64,000 nt of DNA from Hyphomicrobium sp. (GTDB lineage Bacteria > Pseudomonadota > Alphaproteobacteria > Rhizobiales > Hyphomicrobiaceae), in NCBI GenBank assembly GCA_013141015.1, contig JABFRT010000036.1, positions 87,301-151,300 on the forward strand, written 5' to 3'. Both the position numbers and the translations under genes were made by a program. This document shows positions 1 through 8,598 of this stretch, piece after piece. The notes under the pieces were generated by a model. It ran no database searches. It saw nothing but the letters and a program-made list of their open reading frames with translations, and was not told the DNA's origin. The number at the start of each line of letters is the position of its first letter. Positions within the stretch are counted from its first letter, which is position 1.

Positions 1-285
1 TTCACAGCGCCGGTTGCGGCGGTGACCTGGGCACGCGTATCACCTGAGGTAACAGCAAAGCTGACGGCGTCGATTGAAAAGCCGTTCCGGCTGCGTCCGG
101 ACGAGTGGAAGAGCGGCGATTATATCTGGGTCATCGACGCGCATGGCGACGCCAAGGTCATCACCAGTATGCTGCAGCGCATGGCTGAGAACGAATGGAA
201 AGGCCAACAGGTGCGCGTGCGCATCGCCGGAAAAGACGGCAAACCGGAAATCAAACTCTTCACCGGTGGCGCGGCGGCTGCCTGA
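1..285 (+). CDS. Toxin-activating lysine-acyltransferase (HlyC/RtxC family), C-terminal part
   Basis: The reading frame is open from the first base of the window, so the N-terminus lies outside it; 94 residues remain. Members of this family transfer an acyl chain from acyl-ACP to lysines of RTX protoxins in the cytoplasm before export. The visible part matches the family's C-terminal half: a 'PVAAVTWARVSPEV' segment, then 'RLRPDEWKSGDYIWVIDA', then a short basic tail. The catalytic His is not visible. No RTX gene or type I exporter lies next to it; the RTX-repeat gene at 31.9 kb is too far to be assumed its partner. Family call is fairly good, substrate unknown. Confidence 0.65.
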   Translation, partial: FTAPVAAVTWARVSPEVTAKLTASIEKPFRLRPDEWKSGDYIWVIDAHGDAKVITSMLQRMAENEWKGQQVRVRIAGKDGKPEIKLFTGGAAAA

Positions 286-586
286 GGCGCCAGTTGTTGC
301 GCAATGTCCGCGCCCCGCGAAGTCTCACGGACTCAGTCACTCCGGCCGTGACCGAATGGACAACCTCCTGCAAGATCACAGCAGGGCAAGGCCGGATGAT
401 AACTTCAGGTCTCGAGGCCGCGCTCTGGCTGGGTCATGAGGTCGAAATTTTTTGATCAACGGTGTTGCCGCGGCACAGCAAGAACACCTGCGGTTTTGGT
501 GCGTCCCATGTGCTTCCCAGAGAGCCAACGCGAAAAACGCCGCAAATTTCGGAGCGCGTAAGCGGTAGATTGCTTTTATGGGAAAA
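286..586. other. Intergenic region without recognised gene
   Basis: About 300 bases between the acyltransferase stop and the 3' end of tRNA-Thr. No reading frame here looks coding, and I see no terminator hairpin followed by a T-run in either direction. Confidence 0.5.
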
Positions 587-662
587 TGGTGCCGCTTGCG
601 TGACTCGAACACGCGACCCCGTCATTACGAATGACGTGCTCTACCGGCTGAGCTAAAGCGGC
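587..662 (-). tRNA. tRNA-Thr (anticodon CGU)
   Basis: Read on the minus strand, a complete 76-nt cloverleaf is visible: acceptor GCCGCTT pairing with AAGCGGC, D-arm GCTC/GAGC, anticodon arm CGTCA-TTCGTAA-TGACG giving anticodon CGT, T-arm GCGTG-TTCGAGT-CACGC, discriminator A and an encoded CCA end. It decodes ACG threonine codons. It lies 121 bp downstream of hemY on the same strand. Confidence 0.95.
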
Positions 663-783
663 TTCTCTCGGTCGGCAATTGCCGCGAGGAGGCGAGGGAT
701 ACCCTCTCGAACCAGGAAAAGCAAGCGTCGAACCGCTGCCGCCACCATGGCATTCCAGCAAAAGCCCCAGAATTCCGTGCGGC

Positions 784-2547
784 CTATTTGACCGCCCGGA
801 ACGGCCGCTTTACGAACGGTGGCAAAGCTTCGATGTCGCTGTCTTCAAGGCCTGGATCGTCGGGCGCTCGCGGGGCCACGAAAATTTTGGCGTCCGCTGA
901 GCCTGTTGCTTCGCCACGCGGCGGTTCTGCTTGTGCCGCGGCACGGGCTGCTGCTGCGGCTGCAGGTGTATTAACAGTTGCCGGCAACACGGTTGTGGGC
1001 TGGTTCGTGCGGTCCTGGCCGCGTTGGAAACTCGCGGTTGCGCTCAGCTTTTCGGGCTTGAGCGGTTCAGCCGCCCGTGGTGCCTGCGCGCCGCGGGCTG
1101 GTGCAACCGTTACAGCTTCCGCATCGATGATATCGGCCTCGCGGCGTAGGCTTGCTGCGGGCGTCGCGGCGGCCGGTGCATGGTCATCGGCATTGTCCAG
1201 TGGACCGCTGATGGCCAGCAGTTCTTCAATGCGGCTCGCCACAAGATCAGCATGAGTCGGGTCGAGTGCTTCGGCCGGCACGCGCCACTGGAACGCGTCG
1301 AGACGGCCGGTCACCGGCGACACCGGCTCCCAACGGTTGGAAATCACACCGTCGGCAAACCACACCGGATCGCGCGCGGCGTTGGCGGCTCGTGCCAGCC
1401 ATTCGCGCACCTTGCCCTTATCGCCACCGTCGCCTGCTTCGATGCGCGCCATCAAGGTTGCGACGCGCTGCGTCAGGCGGTTGGTCAGCAGCGGCTCAAG
1501 CGCCTTGCGGGCCTCGCTGAAAAGTTTGGCGTCAATCGCGGTCGTCGCAACCGCAATCGCGCTCTCGATCGATTGCGGATTGAGTGCCGCCAGTTGGCGC
1601 ACGCGGTCCAAGCGGTCGCGCGTGCTGTCGCCTATTCGCGCATGAGCATAGACATTTGCGAGTTCGGGATGCGGCGCGCGCGCCCAGGCTTTTTGCAGAA
1701 CCTTGGCCGCTTTGCCGGTGTTGCCGCGGGCCGCAAGAATGCGACCAGCAACAGCAGCGGCGGGCACCAGATCAGGCGCCAGGTTATGCGCCTCCAGCGC
1801 CAGGCCAAGCGCTTTGTCGGTTTCATTTTCTTCGGCATCTTGCGCCTGTGCGGCCAGCAGAACCGCGCGCTTGCGGTCAAGCCCAGCCTTGTCGAGATGG
1901 CCGCTGCGCTTGGCGTTGCTGAGGGTGCTTAACGCTTCGGCCCAGTTTTTTTGCTTGCACTGCAAGTCGAACAACGCTTCCGCCGACCAGCCGAGCTTGG
2001 GGTTGGTTTTCAGCGCGCGGTCAGCGTACTGCACCGCAGCCTCGGTTTCGCCTTCGCGTTCGGCTTCAAGAAACAGGCCGCGCAACCCAAGTTGTTCGGT
2101 TTCAGGCGACGCCAGCATCGCCTCATAGATCCGGCGCGTCGTCGCGCGGTCGCCGGAGAGTTGCGCGGCTTGCGCGCGCAACAAATGGGTCAGCGGTTCA
2201 TGCGGCAAGGCCTTGCGGGCCTGCATCGCATAGCGCGTGGCGAGCGCACGGTCGCCGGCACCAACGGCAATCATACCGCTGGACAGCGCTTCAAGCCCGC
2301 GCTTCTGGCGCCGCCGGATAATGCGGTTGCCCAAGGCTGCCGGGCTATTCCAAACGGCGCGGACTAGCGACCACAAGAAGATCGCCGCCGCTATGGCCGC
2401 TGCCAGCATGACGGCGGCGCGGAACACCGATGTTTCGATGTCGTAGCCCTGCCAGGCGATTTGCAGGGTTCCGGGCCGGTCGGCCAGCCACGCGAGGCCG
2501 GAGGCAATCAGCAGAATGCTGAGCAGGTATATGACGAGACGCACCAT
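784..2547 (-). CDS. hemY: HemY-like membrane TPR protein
   Basis: 587 residues. Two hydrophobic segments near residues 3–22 and 40–62 match the HemY N-terminal domain, followed by a basic stretch and a long alpha-helical TPR region to about residue 400; the C-terminal 150 residues are Ala/Pro-rich and probably disordered. HemY of this type is an inner-membrane protein encoded with haem-synthesis genes; its molecular role is unclear, and it is not the protoporphyrinogen oxidase HemY of Gram-positives. It is the last gene of the minus-strand run hemC-hemD-mic60-hemY, 73 bp after the mic60-like gene. Start ATG is preceded by AAAGG. Confidence 0.85.
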   Translation of the reverse strand: MVRLVIYLLSILLIASGLAWLADRPGTLQIAWQGYDIETSVFRAAVMLAAAIAAAIFLWSLVRAVWNSPAALGNRIIRRRQKRGLEALSSGMIAVGAGDRALATRYAMQARKALPHEPLTHLLRAQAAQLSGDRATTRRIYEAMLASPETEQLGLRGLFLEAEREGETEAAVQYADRALKTNPKLGWSAEALFDLQCKQKNWAEALSTLSNAKRSGHLDKAGLDRKRAVLLAAQAQDAEENETDKALGLALEAHNLAPDLVPAAAVAGRILAARGNTGKAAKVLQKAWARAPHPELANVYAHARIGDSTRDRLDRVRQLAALNPQSIESAIAVATTAIDAKLFSEARKALEPLLTNRLTQRVATLMARIEAGDGGDKGKVREWLARAANAARDPVWFADGVISNRWEPVSPVTGRLDAFQWRVPAEALDPTHADLVASRIEELLAISGPLDNADDHAPAAATPAASLRREADIIDAEAVTVAPARGAQAPRAAEPLKPEKLSATASFQRGQDRTNQPTTVLPATVNTPAAAAAARAAAQAEPPRGEATGSADAKIFVAPRAPDDPGLEDSDIEALPPFVKRPFRAVK

Positions 2548-2620
2548 GACAGGACCTTTGGGATCGGCAGTTTGAGATCGGCGGTAAAATTTGGCAGTTG
2601 AAGTGGCGTTGGGTCAGTCG

Positions 2621-4429
2621 TTAGGGCGTCGCCTTCGGCGGAACGGCGGGTGCTGCGCCAAGCGACGTCTTCAATTGCGTTTCGATCAACGAGACAGCGG
2701 TATCAACACTGACGCGGGCCGCGACGCGATCAAGGAACGGTTGCGCCACGGCGAGCGCTTTTGGTGACAGCTGCTTCGATTCCGACATCGCCTCGGCCAG
2801 GCGGCCTTCCTTGACCGCAGTTTCCATGCGGCCGACGACGGCTTCGGTGCTCTTGTCGTCCGGCGTATGTGACGCCTTGCGGACGCGCACAACGGATTTT
2901 GCACCAGCAATCAAGCGATCGACCACGCCGCCTTCAGCCGGTTCTACGTCGGCATCGATGGCGGCGTTTGCGGTCTTGCGGAAGTCGCGGGCGAGGTCGG
3001 CTTGCGCTGGCACGCCCTGATCTTTGAACTTATCAAGCGCGGCCAGATCATATTTGCCGCCCGACGCCTTTTGCACGGCGGAGAGTTCGGCTGCGTACTT
3101 CTGGCCGCCATCGAGGGCGCGCTTCAGGTTCTGCAGTTCAAGCGACAACAAGATGCGCTCGGAATTGGCGCGGCGGTCGTCTTCGGCTTTGACCAGTGTT
3201 TGCACATTGGCTTCAAGTGAAGAGAGTTTATCGCCAACGGGCTTGACGGCGGCGGAAACGTCAGCCGGCTTTGCGGTGCTGGTTTTCAGAGCTTCGATGG
3301 CGGCTTTGAGCGTCGACGTTTCATCTTGCGCCATTTTCAGGGTCGCGCTCAGGCGGTCGTTGTCAGTCTTCATGGCTTGCAGGCGTTCGGTGATCAGAAC
3401 GGCTTCGCTTTTGACCGTCGCGACATCCTTGTCGATCCGCTGCGTGCCGGATTTTGCGGCTTCTGTTGATGCTGAGACGGACGCGATGCGGGCGTCGACA
3501 TCTTCCGATACGCCCTTGCGGAAGGCGGTGAGTTGCGTGGCGAGGCTCGTTTCAAGATCGGCGACCTTGCCGGTCAAGGCAGCAAGCTGTGCGAGGCGGC
3601 CGGCGTTCGGATCATTGGCGCCGGCGTCGGTCAACGCTTTCAGCTTGTCTTCAAGCGTTGCAAGCCGTGTCAGTTGTTCGGTCGCGGCGCTCTCTTGAGG
3701 AGCGGCGGCGAGTGCTGCCTTGGTGTCGGCGACGAGGCGGCTCTGGCTTTCGGCAATTGCTGGAATGCGCTCGGTTGATTTTTCAAGGGCGGTTAGACGG
3801 TCTTCAAGGCCGTTGATGGCCGCGCCCGGCTTCTTTTCAAGTGCGGCTAAGCGCTGGCCAATGGCGGCTGTATTATCGGCAAGGCGCGATGTGGTGCCGT
3901 GGATGCCAAGCTGCGGCAGGGCCCATTCCGATCCGGCCAGCGCCAGCGCGCCGCCGATGATGCCGGCAGTCAGGTGGCTGAAAAAGCCGCCGCGCTTTTT
4001 GACGATGACGGTTTCGCTTTTTGCAGCCGGTGCCGCAGGCGCTGGGGCAGCATTCGGCGCGCTCGACGATGCTGTTGGCTTTGTACCCGTTGTTGCAGAA
4101 CGAGACGCTGCTGCTGACGCGGTGCTGGCCGCGGAACTCGTGGACGCAGCGGTCGCCGGAGCTGTCGGCTTTGCCGTGGCATACGACGATGCTGGCGCCG
4201 GCAGCGGGGTCGTGTCGGGGCGAATGGTTGCGTCGGAAGAGGATGTTGCTTTCGGCACGGTGTAACCTCGCGCTGCGGAATACGCATACGATTGCGAATT
4301 GTCGGGAACGGGCGTGATTTTGATTTCGGTCGCCTTCAGATCCAGCGTCGCATAGGGGCGCTTGCCGGCTGTCGCGAGTGGGTCTGCGGGTTGACCGGAG
4401 GAGCGCCGGTCTTTCGTGTCGTCTGTCAT
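2621..4429 (-). CDS. Mitofilin/Mic60-like inner-membrane protein (COG4223)
   Basis: 602 residues. About 150 residues of low-complexity Ser/Thr/Ala/Pro sequence precede one membrane segment near residues 155–178, just after a KKRGG stop-transfer-like patch. A long coiled-coil region (about 190–430) follows, then a helical C-terminal domain with the mitofilin-type signature. Alphaproteobacterial homologues of mitochondrial Mic60 occur next to hemD/hemY and are linked to inner-membrane shaping; this arrangement is exactly the one seen here. Upstream gap to hemD is 159 bp, so it may have its own promoter. The strong alanine bias creates long open frames on the opposite strand that are not genes. 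Confidence 0.85.
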   Translation of the reverse strand: MTDDTKDRRSSGQPADPLATAGKRPYATLDLKATEIKITPVPDNSQSYAYSAARGYTVPKATSSSDATIRPDTTPLPAPASSYATAKPTAPATAASTSSAASTASAAASRSATTGTKPTASSSAPNAAPAPAAPAAKSETVIVKKRGGFFSHLTAGIIGGALALAGSEWALPQLGIHGTTSRLADNTAAIGQRLAALEKKPGAAINGLEDRLTALEKSTERIPAIAESQSRLVADTKAALAAAPQESAATEQLTRLATLEDKLKALTDAGANDPNAGRLAQLAALTGKVADLETSLATQLTAFRKGVSEDVDARIASVSASTEAAKSGTQRIDKDVATVKSEAVLITERLQAMKTDNDRLSATLKMAQDETSTLKAAIEALKTSTAKPADVSAAVKPVGDKLSSLEANVQTLVKAEDDRRANSERILLSLELQNLKRALDGGQKYAAELSAVQKASGGKYDLAALDKFKDQGVPAQADLARDFRKTANAAIDADVEPAEGGVVDRLIAGAKSVVRVRKASHTPDDKSTEAVVGRMETAVKEGRLAEAMSESKQLSPKALAVAQPFLDRVAARVSVDTAVSLIETQLKTSLGAAPAVPPKATP

Positions 4430-4588
4430 ACGTACTTACGCCTCGAACGCGAACTGAGATGCAGCGGAGTGTGTCCGCCGGTTGAACGACATAATCGACT
4501 ATGGCGGGCCCCGGTCACGGGGGGTGGGGAGGGGCCCTTGGAACGGCCGAGCCGCGTGGCTTGGCGGTCGCACGTTACGAGTGGCAAC

Positions 4589-5338
4589 TTAGCCGGTCTT
4601 GACCTCACCCGCTAGACGATAAACCAGCGCAACAATTTGATCCGTGTTGGGCTGGTTAGCGATTTCCGTCTTGATCCGGCCGGGTTTGCCGGGCATGGCT
4701 GCCAACCCATGCGCCACCGCTGACGATAAACAGATATGCGTGATTTTCGATATATCAGCTTCAACGGGCAGCGTTGCCGCGAACCCGCTCCAGGTGCGCG
4801 CTGAACGGGGCGACATCAAAATGACCGCATCGATCATGTCGGCCGCCAGGAGTTCGAGCGTTTGCGGGTTAAGTGTTTTGGCTGCAACCGACCGGTACGC
4901 CTGAACAGTGGCAAGTTGCACGCCGCACGGTCTTGTTGCGCCAGCCAAATCAAAAGCCAGATGGTCGCCTGCGAGGTGGACCAGCGGACCCGTGAAATTG
5001 GCGCGATGCTGGATCAGGGCGGACACAAGGCCCTGCGCGGTGCCGCTGCCCTCAATGATCGTTGTGAAGCCTAAGCCGGCGGCAGCGGCGGCGGTTGCAG
5101 GCCCAACCACGAACAGCGGTTTTGTCAGGGCGGTTGGCAGCGCTGGGGATTGCGCAAGGGCCCGCAAGCCATTGCGGCTGGTGGCGATGATGCCGGACGC
5201 AGCGGAGATGGCCGCCGCATCAATCGGCAACAGTTCGATTTCCAGCAGCGGCGCAACCGTCACCTGACAGCCGAGTGCTTCGATGCGGGCTTTGAGATCC
5301 GCCGCGTCGCGTTCAGGCCGGGTGATCAGAACATGCAT
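4589..5338 (-). CDS. hemD: Uroporphyrinogen-III synthase
   Basis: 249 residues, normal length for the family. It closes and inverts ring D of hydroxymethylbilane to give uroporphyrinogen III. The family is poorly conserved; support comes from the N-terminal 'VLITRPERDAADLKARIEALG' pattern shortened here to its key part ITRP, the central 'ATSRNGLRAL' segment and the C-terminal 'PRSARTW' segment, plus position directly after hemC. Its ATG overlaps the hemC stop by one base (TGATG), which suggests translational coupling. Confidence 0.9.
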   Translation of the reverse strand: MHVLITRPERDAADLKARIEALGCQVTVAPLLEIELLPIDAAAISAASGIIATSRNGLRALAQSPALPTALTKPLFVVGPATAAAAAGLGFTTIIEGSGTAQGLVSALIQHRANFTGPLVHLAGDHLAFDLAGATRPCGVQLATVQAYRSVAAKTLNPQTLELLAADMIDAVILMSPRSARTWSGFAATLPVEADISKITHICLSSAVAHGLAAMPGKPGRIKTEIANQPNTDQIVALVYRLAGEVKTG

Positions 5339-6291
5339 CAGGCGCCCGATGTGGCGGTGGCCGGTTTGACGAGCGCTGCTGGTGGGGCGTTGGCCAGCAC
5401 GTCATTTGCGGCATCGATGCCGATATCGAGCGCGTGCTCGGGTTTGCCGCTGCGGCGAACCTGGTAGCTTGCCTTGCCGTCGGGCGCCAGCACTTGGCCG
5501 CTGAAATGCAGGTTGCCATTTTCAAGATAGGCGTGGCCCGCAATCGGCGTGCGGCACGAGCCTTCGAGCCGGGTCAAAAACGCCCGTTCTGCGGTCACCG
5601 CAAGCGCGGTTGCCGCGTCGTTTAATGGCGCAATCATATCGGCTGATTTTTCGTCACCACTGCGGATTTCAAGTCCGATGGCGCCTTGCGCCACGGCCGG
5701 CAGCATCTCGTCCATCGGGATCGGTGATGTGATGCGGTCGGCAAGCCCGAGCCGCTTCAAACCGGCAACGGCTAGAAAAGTTGCGTCGGCGACGCCGTCT
5801 TGCAGTTTCTTCAAACGCGTCTGCACATTGCCGCGAAATCCGATCACGTTCAGGTCTGGCCGCACATGGAGCAACTGGGCCTGACGGCGCAACGACGATG
5901 TGCCGACGGTGGTGCCTTGCGGCAGGTCAGCAAGGGTCGCGTATTTAAGAGATATGAACGCGTCGCGCACATCCTCGCGCGGCAGCACCGCGCCGATGCT
6001 CAACCCATCTGGCAGCGCTGTCTGCATGTCCTTCATCGAGTGCACGGCAACATCGATCTCGTTGGCCAGCAGCGCATCTTCAATCTCTTTGGTAAAGAGC
6101 CCCTTGCCGCCAATCTCAGACAGCGGCCGGTCAAGCACTTGATCGCCCATCGTTTTGATGACGGTTATGGAAATCGCATCGGGCTCAAGACCGTGGGCCT
6201 TGGCGATCCGGTCGCGGACTTCATGGGCCTGGGCCATCGCTAACGGCGAACCGCGTGTTCCGATGCGGATCGAGGGAACTTGCAAGGGCAT
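5338..6291 (-). CDS. hemC: Hydroxymethylbilane synthase (porphobilinogen deaminase)
   Basis: 317 residues from the chosen start. It condenses four porphobilinogens into hydroxymethylbilane. The N-terminal 'IRIGTRGSPLA' motif, the 'HSMKDMQT' active-site segment and Cys246 in 'LEGSCRTPIAG', which carries the dipyrromethane cofactor, are all present. A longer frame starts at 6327, but the ATG at 6291 has a GGAG five bases upstream and begins right at the conserved region, so I prefer it. First gene of the minus-strand tetrapyrrole run and divergent from tsaD, with about 80 bp between them. Confidence 0.95.
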   Translation of the reverse strand: MPLQVPSIRIGTRGSPLAMAQAHEVRDRIAKAHGLEPDAISITVIKTMGDQVLDRPLSEIGGKGLFTKEIEDALLANEIDVAVHSMKDMQTALPDGLSIGAVLPREDVRDAFISLKYATLADLPQGTTVGTSSLRRQAQLLHVRPDLNVIGFRGNVQTRLKKLQDGVADATFLAVAGLKRLGLADRITSPIPMDEMLPAVAQGAIGLEIRSGDEKSADMIAPLNDAATALAVTAERAFLTRLEGSCRTPIAGHAYLENGNLHFSGQVLAPDGKASYQVRRSGKPEHALDIGIDAANDVLANAPPAALVKPATATSGA

Positions 6292-6371
6292 TTCTCCAGG
6301 TGCTAGGCGGTGGGGAGCAGGCAGCATTCAAGCGCCAATGACAGAGGAACGCAAACCTGACAAGCGAGAAG

Positions 6372-7523
6372 GTGAATGCAGACCCCCAACCGGTAGATTT
6401 GGGGCCGGCGGAATCCAATCCGGCCGGTCACAGTGCCACGCTACTGGTGCTTGGCATTGAAACGAGCTGCGATGAAACCGCGGCCGCCGTGGTGGCGCGC
6501 GATGGCGCTGGCCGGGGCCGCATCCTGTCCAACGTGGTCCGCTCACAATTCGACGCCCACAAGATCTATGGCGGCGTGGTGCCGGAAATCGCAGCCCGCG
6601 CCCACACCGAATGCCTGGATGATATCGTCGCCGCAGCCCTCAGCGAAGCCGGCGTCGGGCTCGCGGATCTCGATGGTATCGCGGCGGCGTCGGGTCCCGG
6701 TCTGATCGGCGGGTTGATCGTCGGCGCGATGACGGGCAAAGCGTTAGCGCTGGCGGCCGGCAAACCGTTCCTTGCCGTCAATCACCTGGAAGCGCATGCG
6801 CTGACCGTCGGCCTCACCAATCATGTCAATCCGCCTTATCTTATGCTGCTGGTCTCGGGCGGGCATACGCAACTTCTCTGGGTTGAGGGTGCTGGCCGGT
6901 ACAGCCGGTTGGCAACGACCATTGATGATGCGCTGGGGGAGGCGTTCGACAAAACCGCCAAGCTGCTTGGGCTGCCGATGCCGGGCGGGCCAGCGGTTGA
7001 GCGGGCGGCGCTTTCGGGCGACCCCAAACGGTTCAAGCTGCCGCGTCCGATGCTTGGGCGTGAAGACCCGCATTTTTCATTCGCGGGATTGAAGACGGCC
7101 GTCCGTCACGCCGCGCAGGCGGCAAGCAAAGAAGCTGCGGGTCTAACGGATCAGGATATCTCTGATTTGTGCGCATCGTTTCAGGCGGCGGTTTGCGATA
7201 GCGTGGCCGACCGCGTGGTGCGTTCGCTGCGCCGGGTTAGTGACAGGTTTGCGGCCGGTGCGCCGCGTCCGTTCGTCGTGGCTGGCGGCGTTGCGGCCAA
7301 TGCGGCGTTGCGGTCGGCACTCACTCAATTGGCCCATCAAAACGGTTTCCAGCTTTATGCGCCGCCGATAGGGTTGTGTACCGACAACGGCGCAATGATT
7401 GCCTGGGCAGGCGCTGAACGCTTGCATCTCGGCTTGATCGATGGCCTCGGCGCACCTGTCAAACCGCGCTGGCCGCTGGATCCAGATGCAGCGCCCGCGC
7501 AAGGTGCCGGCGTCAAGGCCTGA
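6372..7523 (+). CDS. tsaD: tRNA N6-threonylcarbamoyladenosine transferase TsaD
   Basis: 383 residues from a GTG start. TsaD, with TsaB (also in this window, 57.7 kb) and TsaE, transfers threonylcarbamoyl from TC-AMP to A37 of ANN-decoding tRNAs. Signatures: '[14 protein letters not shown]' near residue 28, metal-binding His138 and His142 in NHLEAH, the '[10 protein letters not shown]' nucleotide loop, and 'NGAMIAWAG' near the C-terminus. The family usually begins just before 'LGIETS', so the first 25 residues may be an extension or the true start may be the GTG near 6447. Divergent from hemC. Confidence 0.95.
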   Translation: MNADPQPVDLGPAESNPAGHSATLLVLGIETSCDETAAAVVARDGAGRGRILSNVVRSQFDAHKIYGGVVPEIAARAHTECLDDIVAAALSEAGVGLADLDGIAAASGPGLIGGLIVGAMTGKALALAAGKPFLAVNHLEAHALTVGLTNHVNPPYLMLLVSGGHTQLLWVEGAGRYSRLATTIDDALGEAFDKTAKLLGLPMPGGPAVERAALSGDPKRFKLPRPMLGREDPHFSFAGLKTAVRHAAQAASKEAAGLTDQDISDLCASFQAAVCDSVADRVVRSLRRVSDRFAAGAPRPFVVAGGVAANAALRSALTQLAHQNGFQLYAPPIGLCTDNGAMIAWAGAERLHLGLIDGLGAPVKPRWPLDPDAAPAQGAGVKA

Positions 7524-7602
7524 AAGTGTGCGGCGTGCTGGTGATGCCTCTGTTGTCCAGGCGTGCTAGAAGCTCCCGGGGATTTTTAAGGGGCGATGAA
7601 CC

Positions 7603-8598
7603 GTGAAACTCAATTCGGTCAGTGTCATCGGCGGCGGCGCGTGGGGTACGGCACTTGCCCAGACGCTTGCGCTTGGCGGTCAACGCGTGACGTTGTGGGC
7701 GCGCGAAACTGATGTGGTCGAGGATATCGCGACGCGGCGCGTCAACCGCGCATATCTGCCGGGCGTCGATCTCGATCCGAACATCCGTGCGACCAGCGAT
7801 CTATCAGACGCCGCCAACAGCGAAGCCATTTTGATGGTCGCGCCGGCGCAGTTCGTGCGGGCAACGGCCTCCGCAATGGCTCGCCACTTGCGCACCGATA
7901 CACCCATCGTGATGTGTTCGAAGGGCATCGAACAGGCGACCGGTAAACTGATGGGCGACGTGATTGGCGAAGCGCTGCCGGCGTCGCCCTTTGCCGTTCT
8001 GTCAGGCCCCAGTTTCGCCGCCGACGTGGCACGCGGATTACCGGCCGCGTTGACGCTCGCTTGCCGCAACGAAGCCATCGGCCGGGGGCTGGCGGCAGCG
8101 CTCTCTTCGCGGCAGATGCGGCTTTACTGGTCGAGTGATGTGGTCGGCGCGGAACTCGGCGGCGCGGTCAAGAACGTGCTCGCTATTGCGGCGGGCATTG
8201 TCGAGGGCCGCGGTCTCGGTGCCAGCGCGCATGCAGCTATCGTCACACGCGGGTTCGCGGAATTGCGCCGCTTCGGCGACGCGATGGGCGCGCGGCCTGA
8301 AACCTTACTCGGACTGTCAGGTCTTGGCGATCTTGTGTTGACGTGCGGCAGTCCGCAGTCGCGCAACATGTCGCTTGGGCGCGGGCTTGGCGAAGGTAAA
8401 ACGCTGGCCGCAATCCTCGGCAGCCGTACGGCAGTGACGGAAGGCGTTTATACAGCCGCCGCCGTTGTCCGCTTGGCGCGCGAAAAGCACGTTGAAATGC
8501 CGATTGCCGAAGCGGTTCACGCCATAATCGAGGGCCGCTTGTCAGTCGATGACGCGATTACGGCGCTGATGTTGCGCCCACTCAAGGCTGAAGATTGA
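7603..8598 (+). CDS. gpsA: Glycerol-3-phosphate dehydrogenase [NAD(P)+]
   Basis: 331 residues, full length. It reduces dihydroxyacetone phosphate to sn-glycerol-3-phosphate, the backbone precursor of phospholipids. The dinucleotide-binding loop GGGAWGTA lies at residues 10–17 and the catalytic Lys190 in 'GGAVKNVLAIAAG'. Start is GTG at 7603 with an upstream AAGGGG. It follows tsaD by 79 bp on the same strand, a pairing common in alphaproteobacteria. Its last 17 bases overlap the 3' end of the convergent GT-C gene. Confidence 0.96.
   Translation: MKLNSVSVIGGGAWGTALAQTLALGGQRVTLWARETDVVEDIATRRVNRAYLPGVDLDPNIRATSDLSDAANSEAILMVAPAQFVRATASAMARHLRTDTPIVMCSKGIEQATGKLMGDVIGEALPASPFAVLSGPSFAADVARGLPAALTLACRNEAIGRGLAAALSSRQMRLYWSSDVVGAELGGAVKNVLAIAAGIVEGRGLGASAHAAIVTRGFAELRRFGDAMGARPETLLGLSGLGDLVLTCGSPQSRNMSLGRGLGEGKTLAAILGSRTAVTEGVYTAAAVVRLAREKHVEMPIAEAVHAIIEGRLSVDDAITALMLRPLKAED

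Noticed and set aside
3720..4265. 181-residue plus-strand frame opposite the mic60-like gene
   Set aside because: It mirrors the Ala/Ser-rich low-complexity part of the minus-strand gene and has no recognisable domain.
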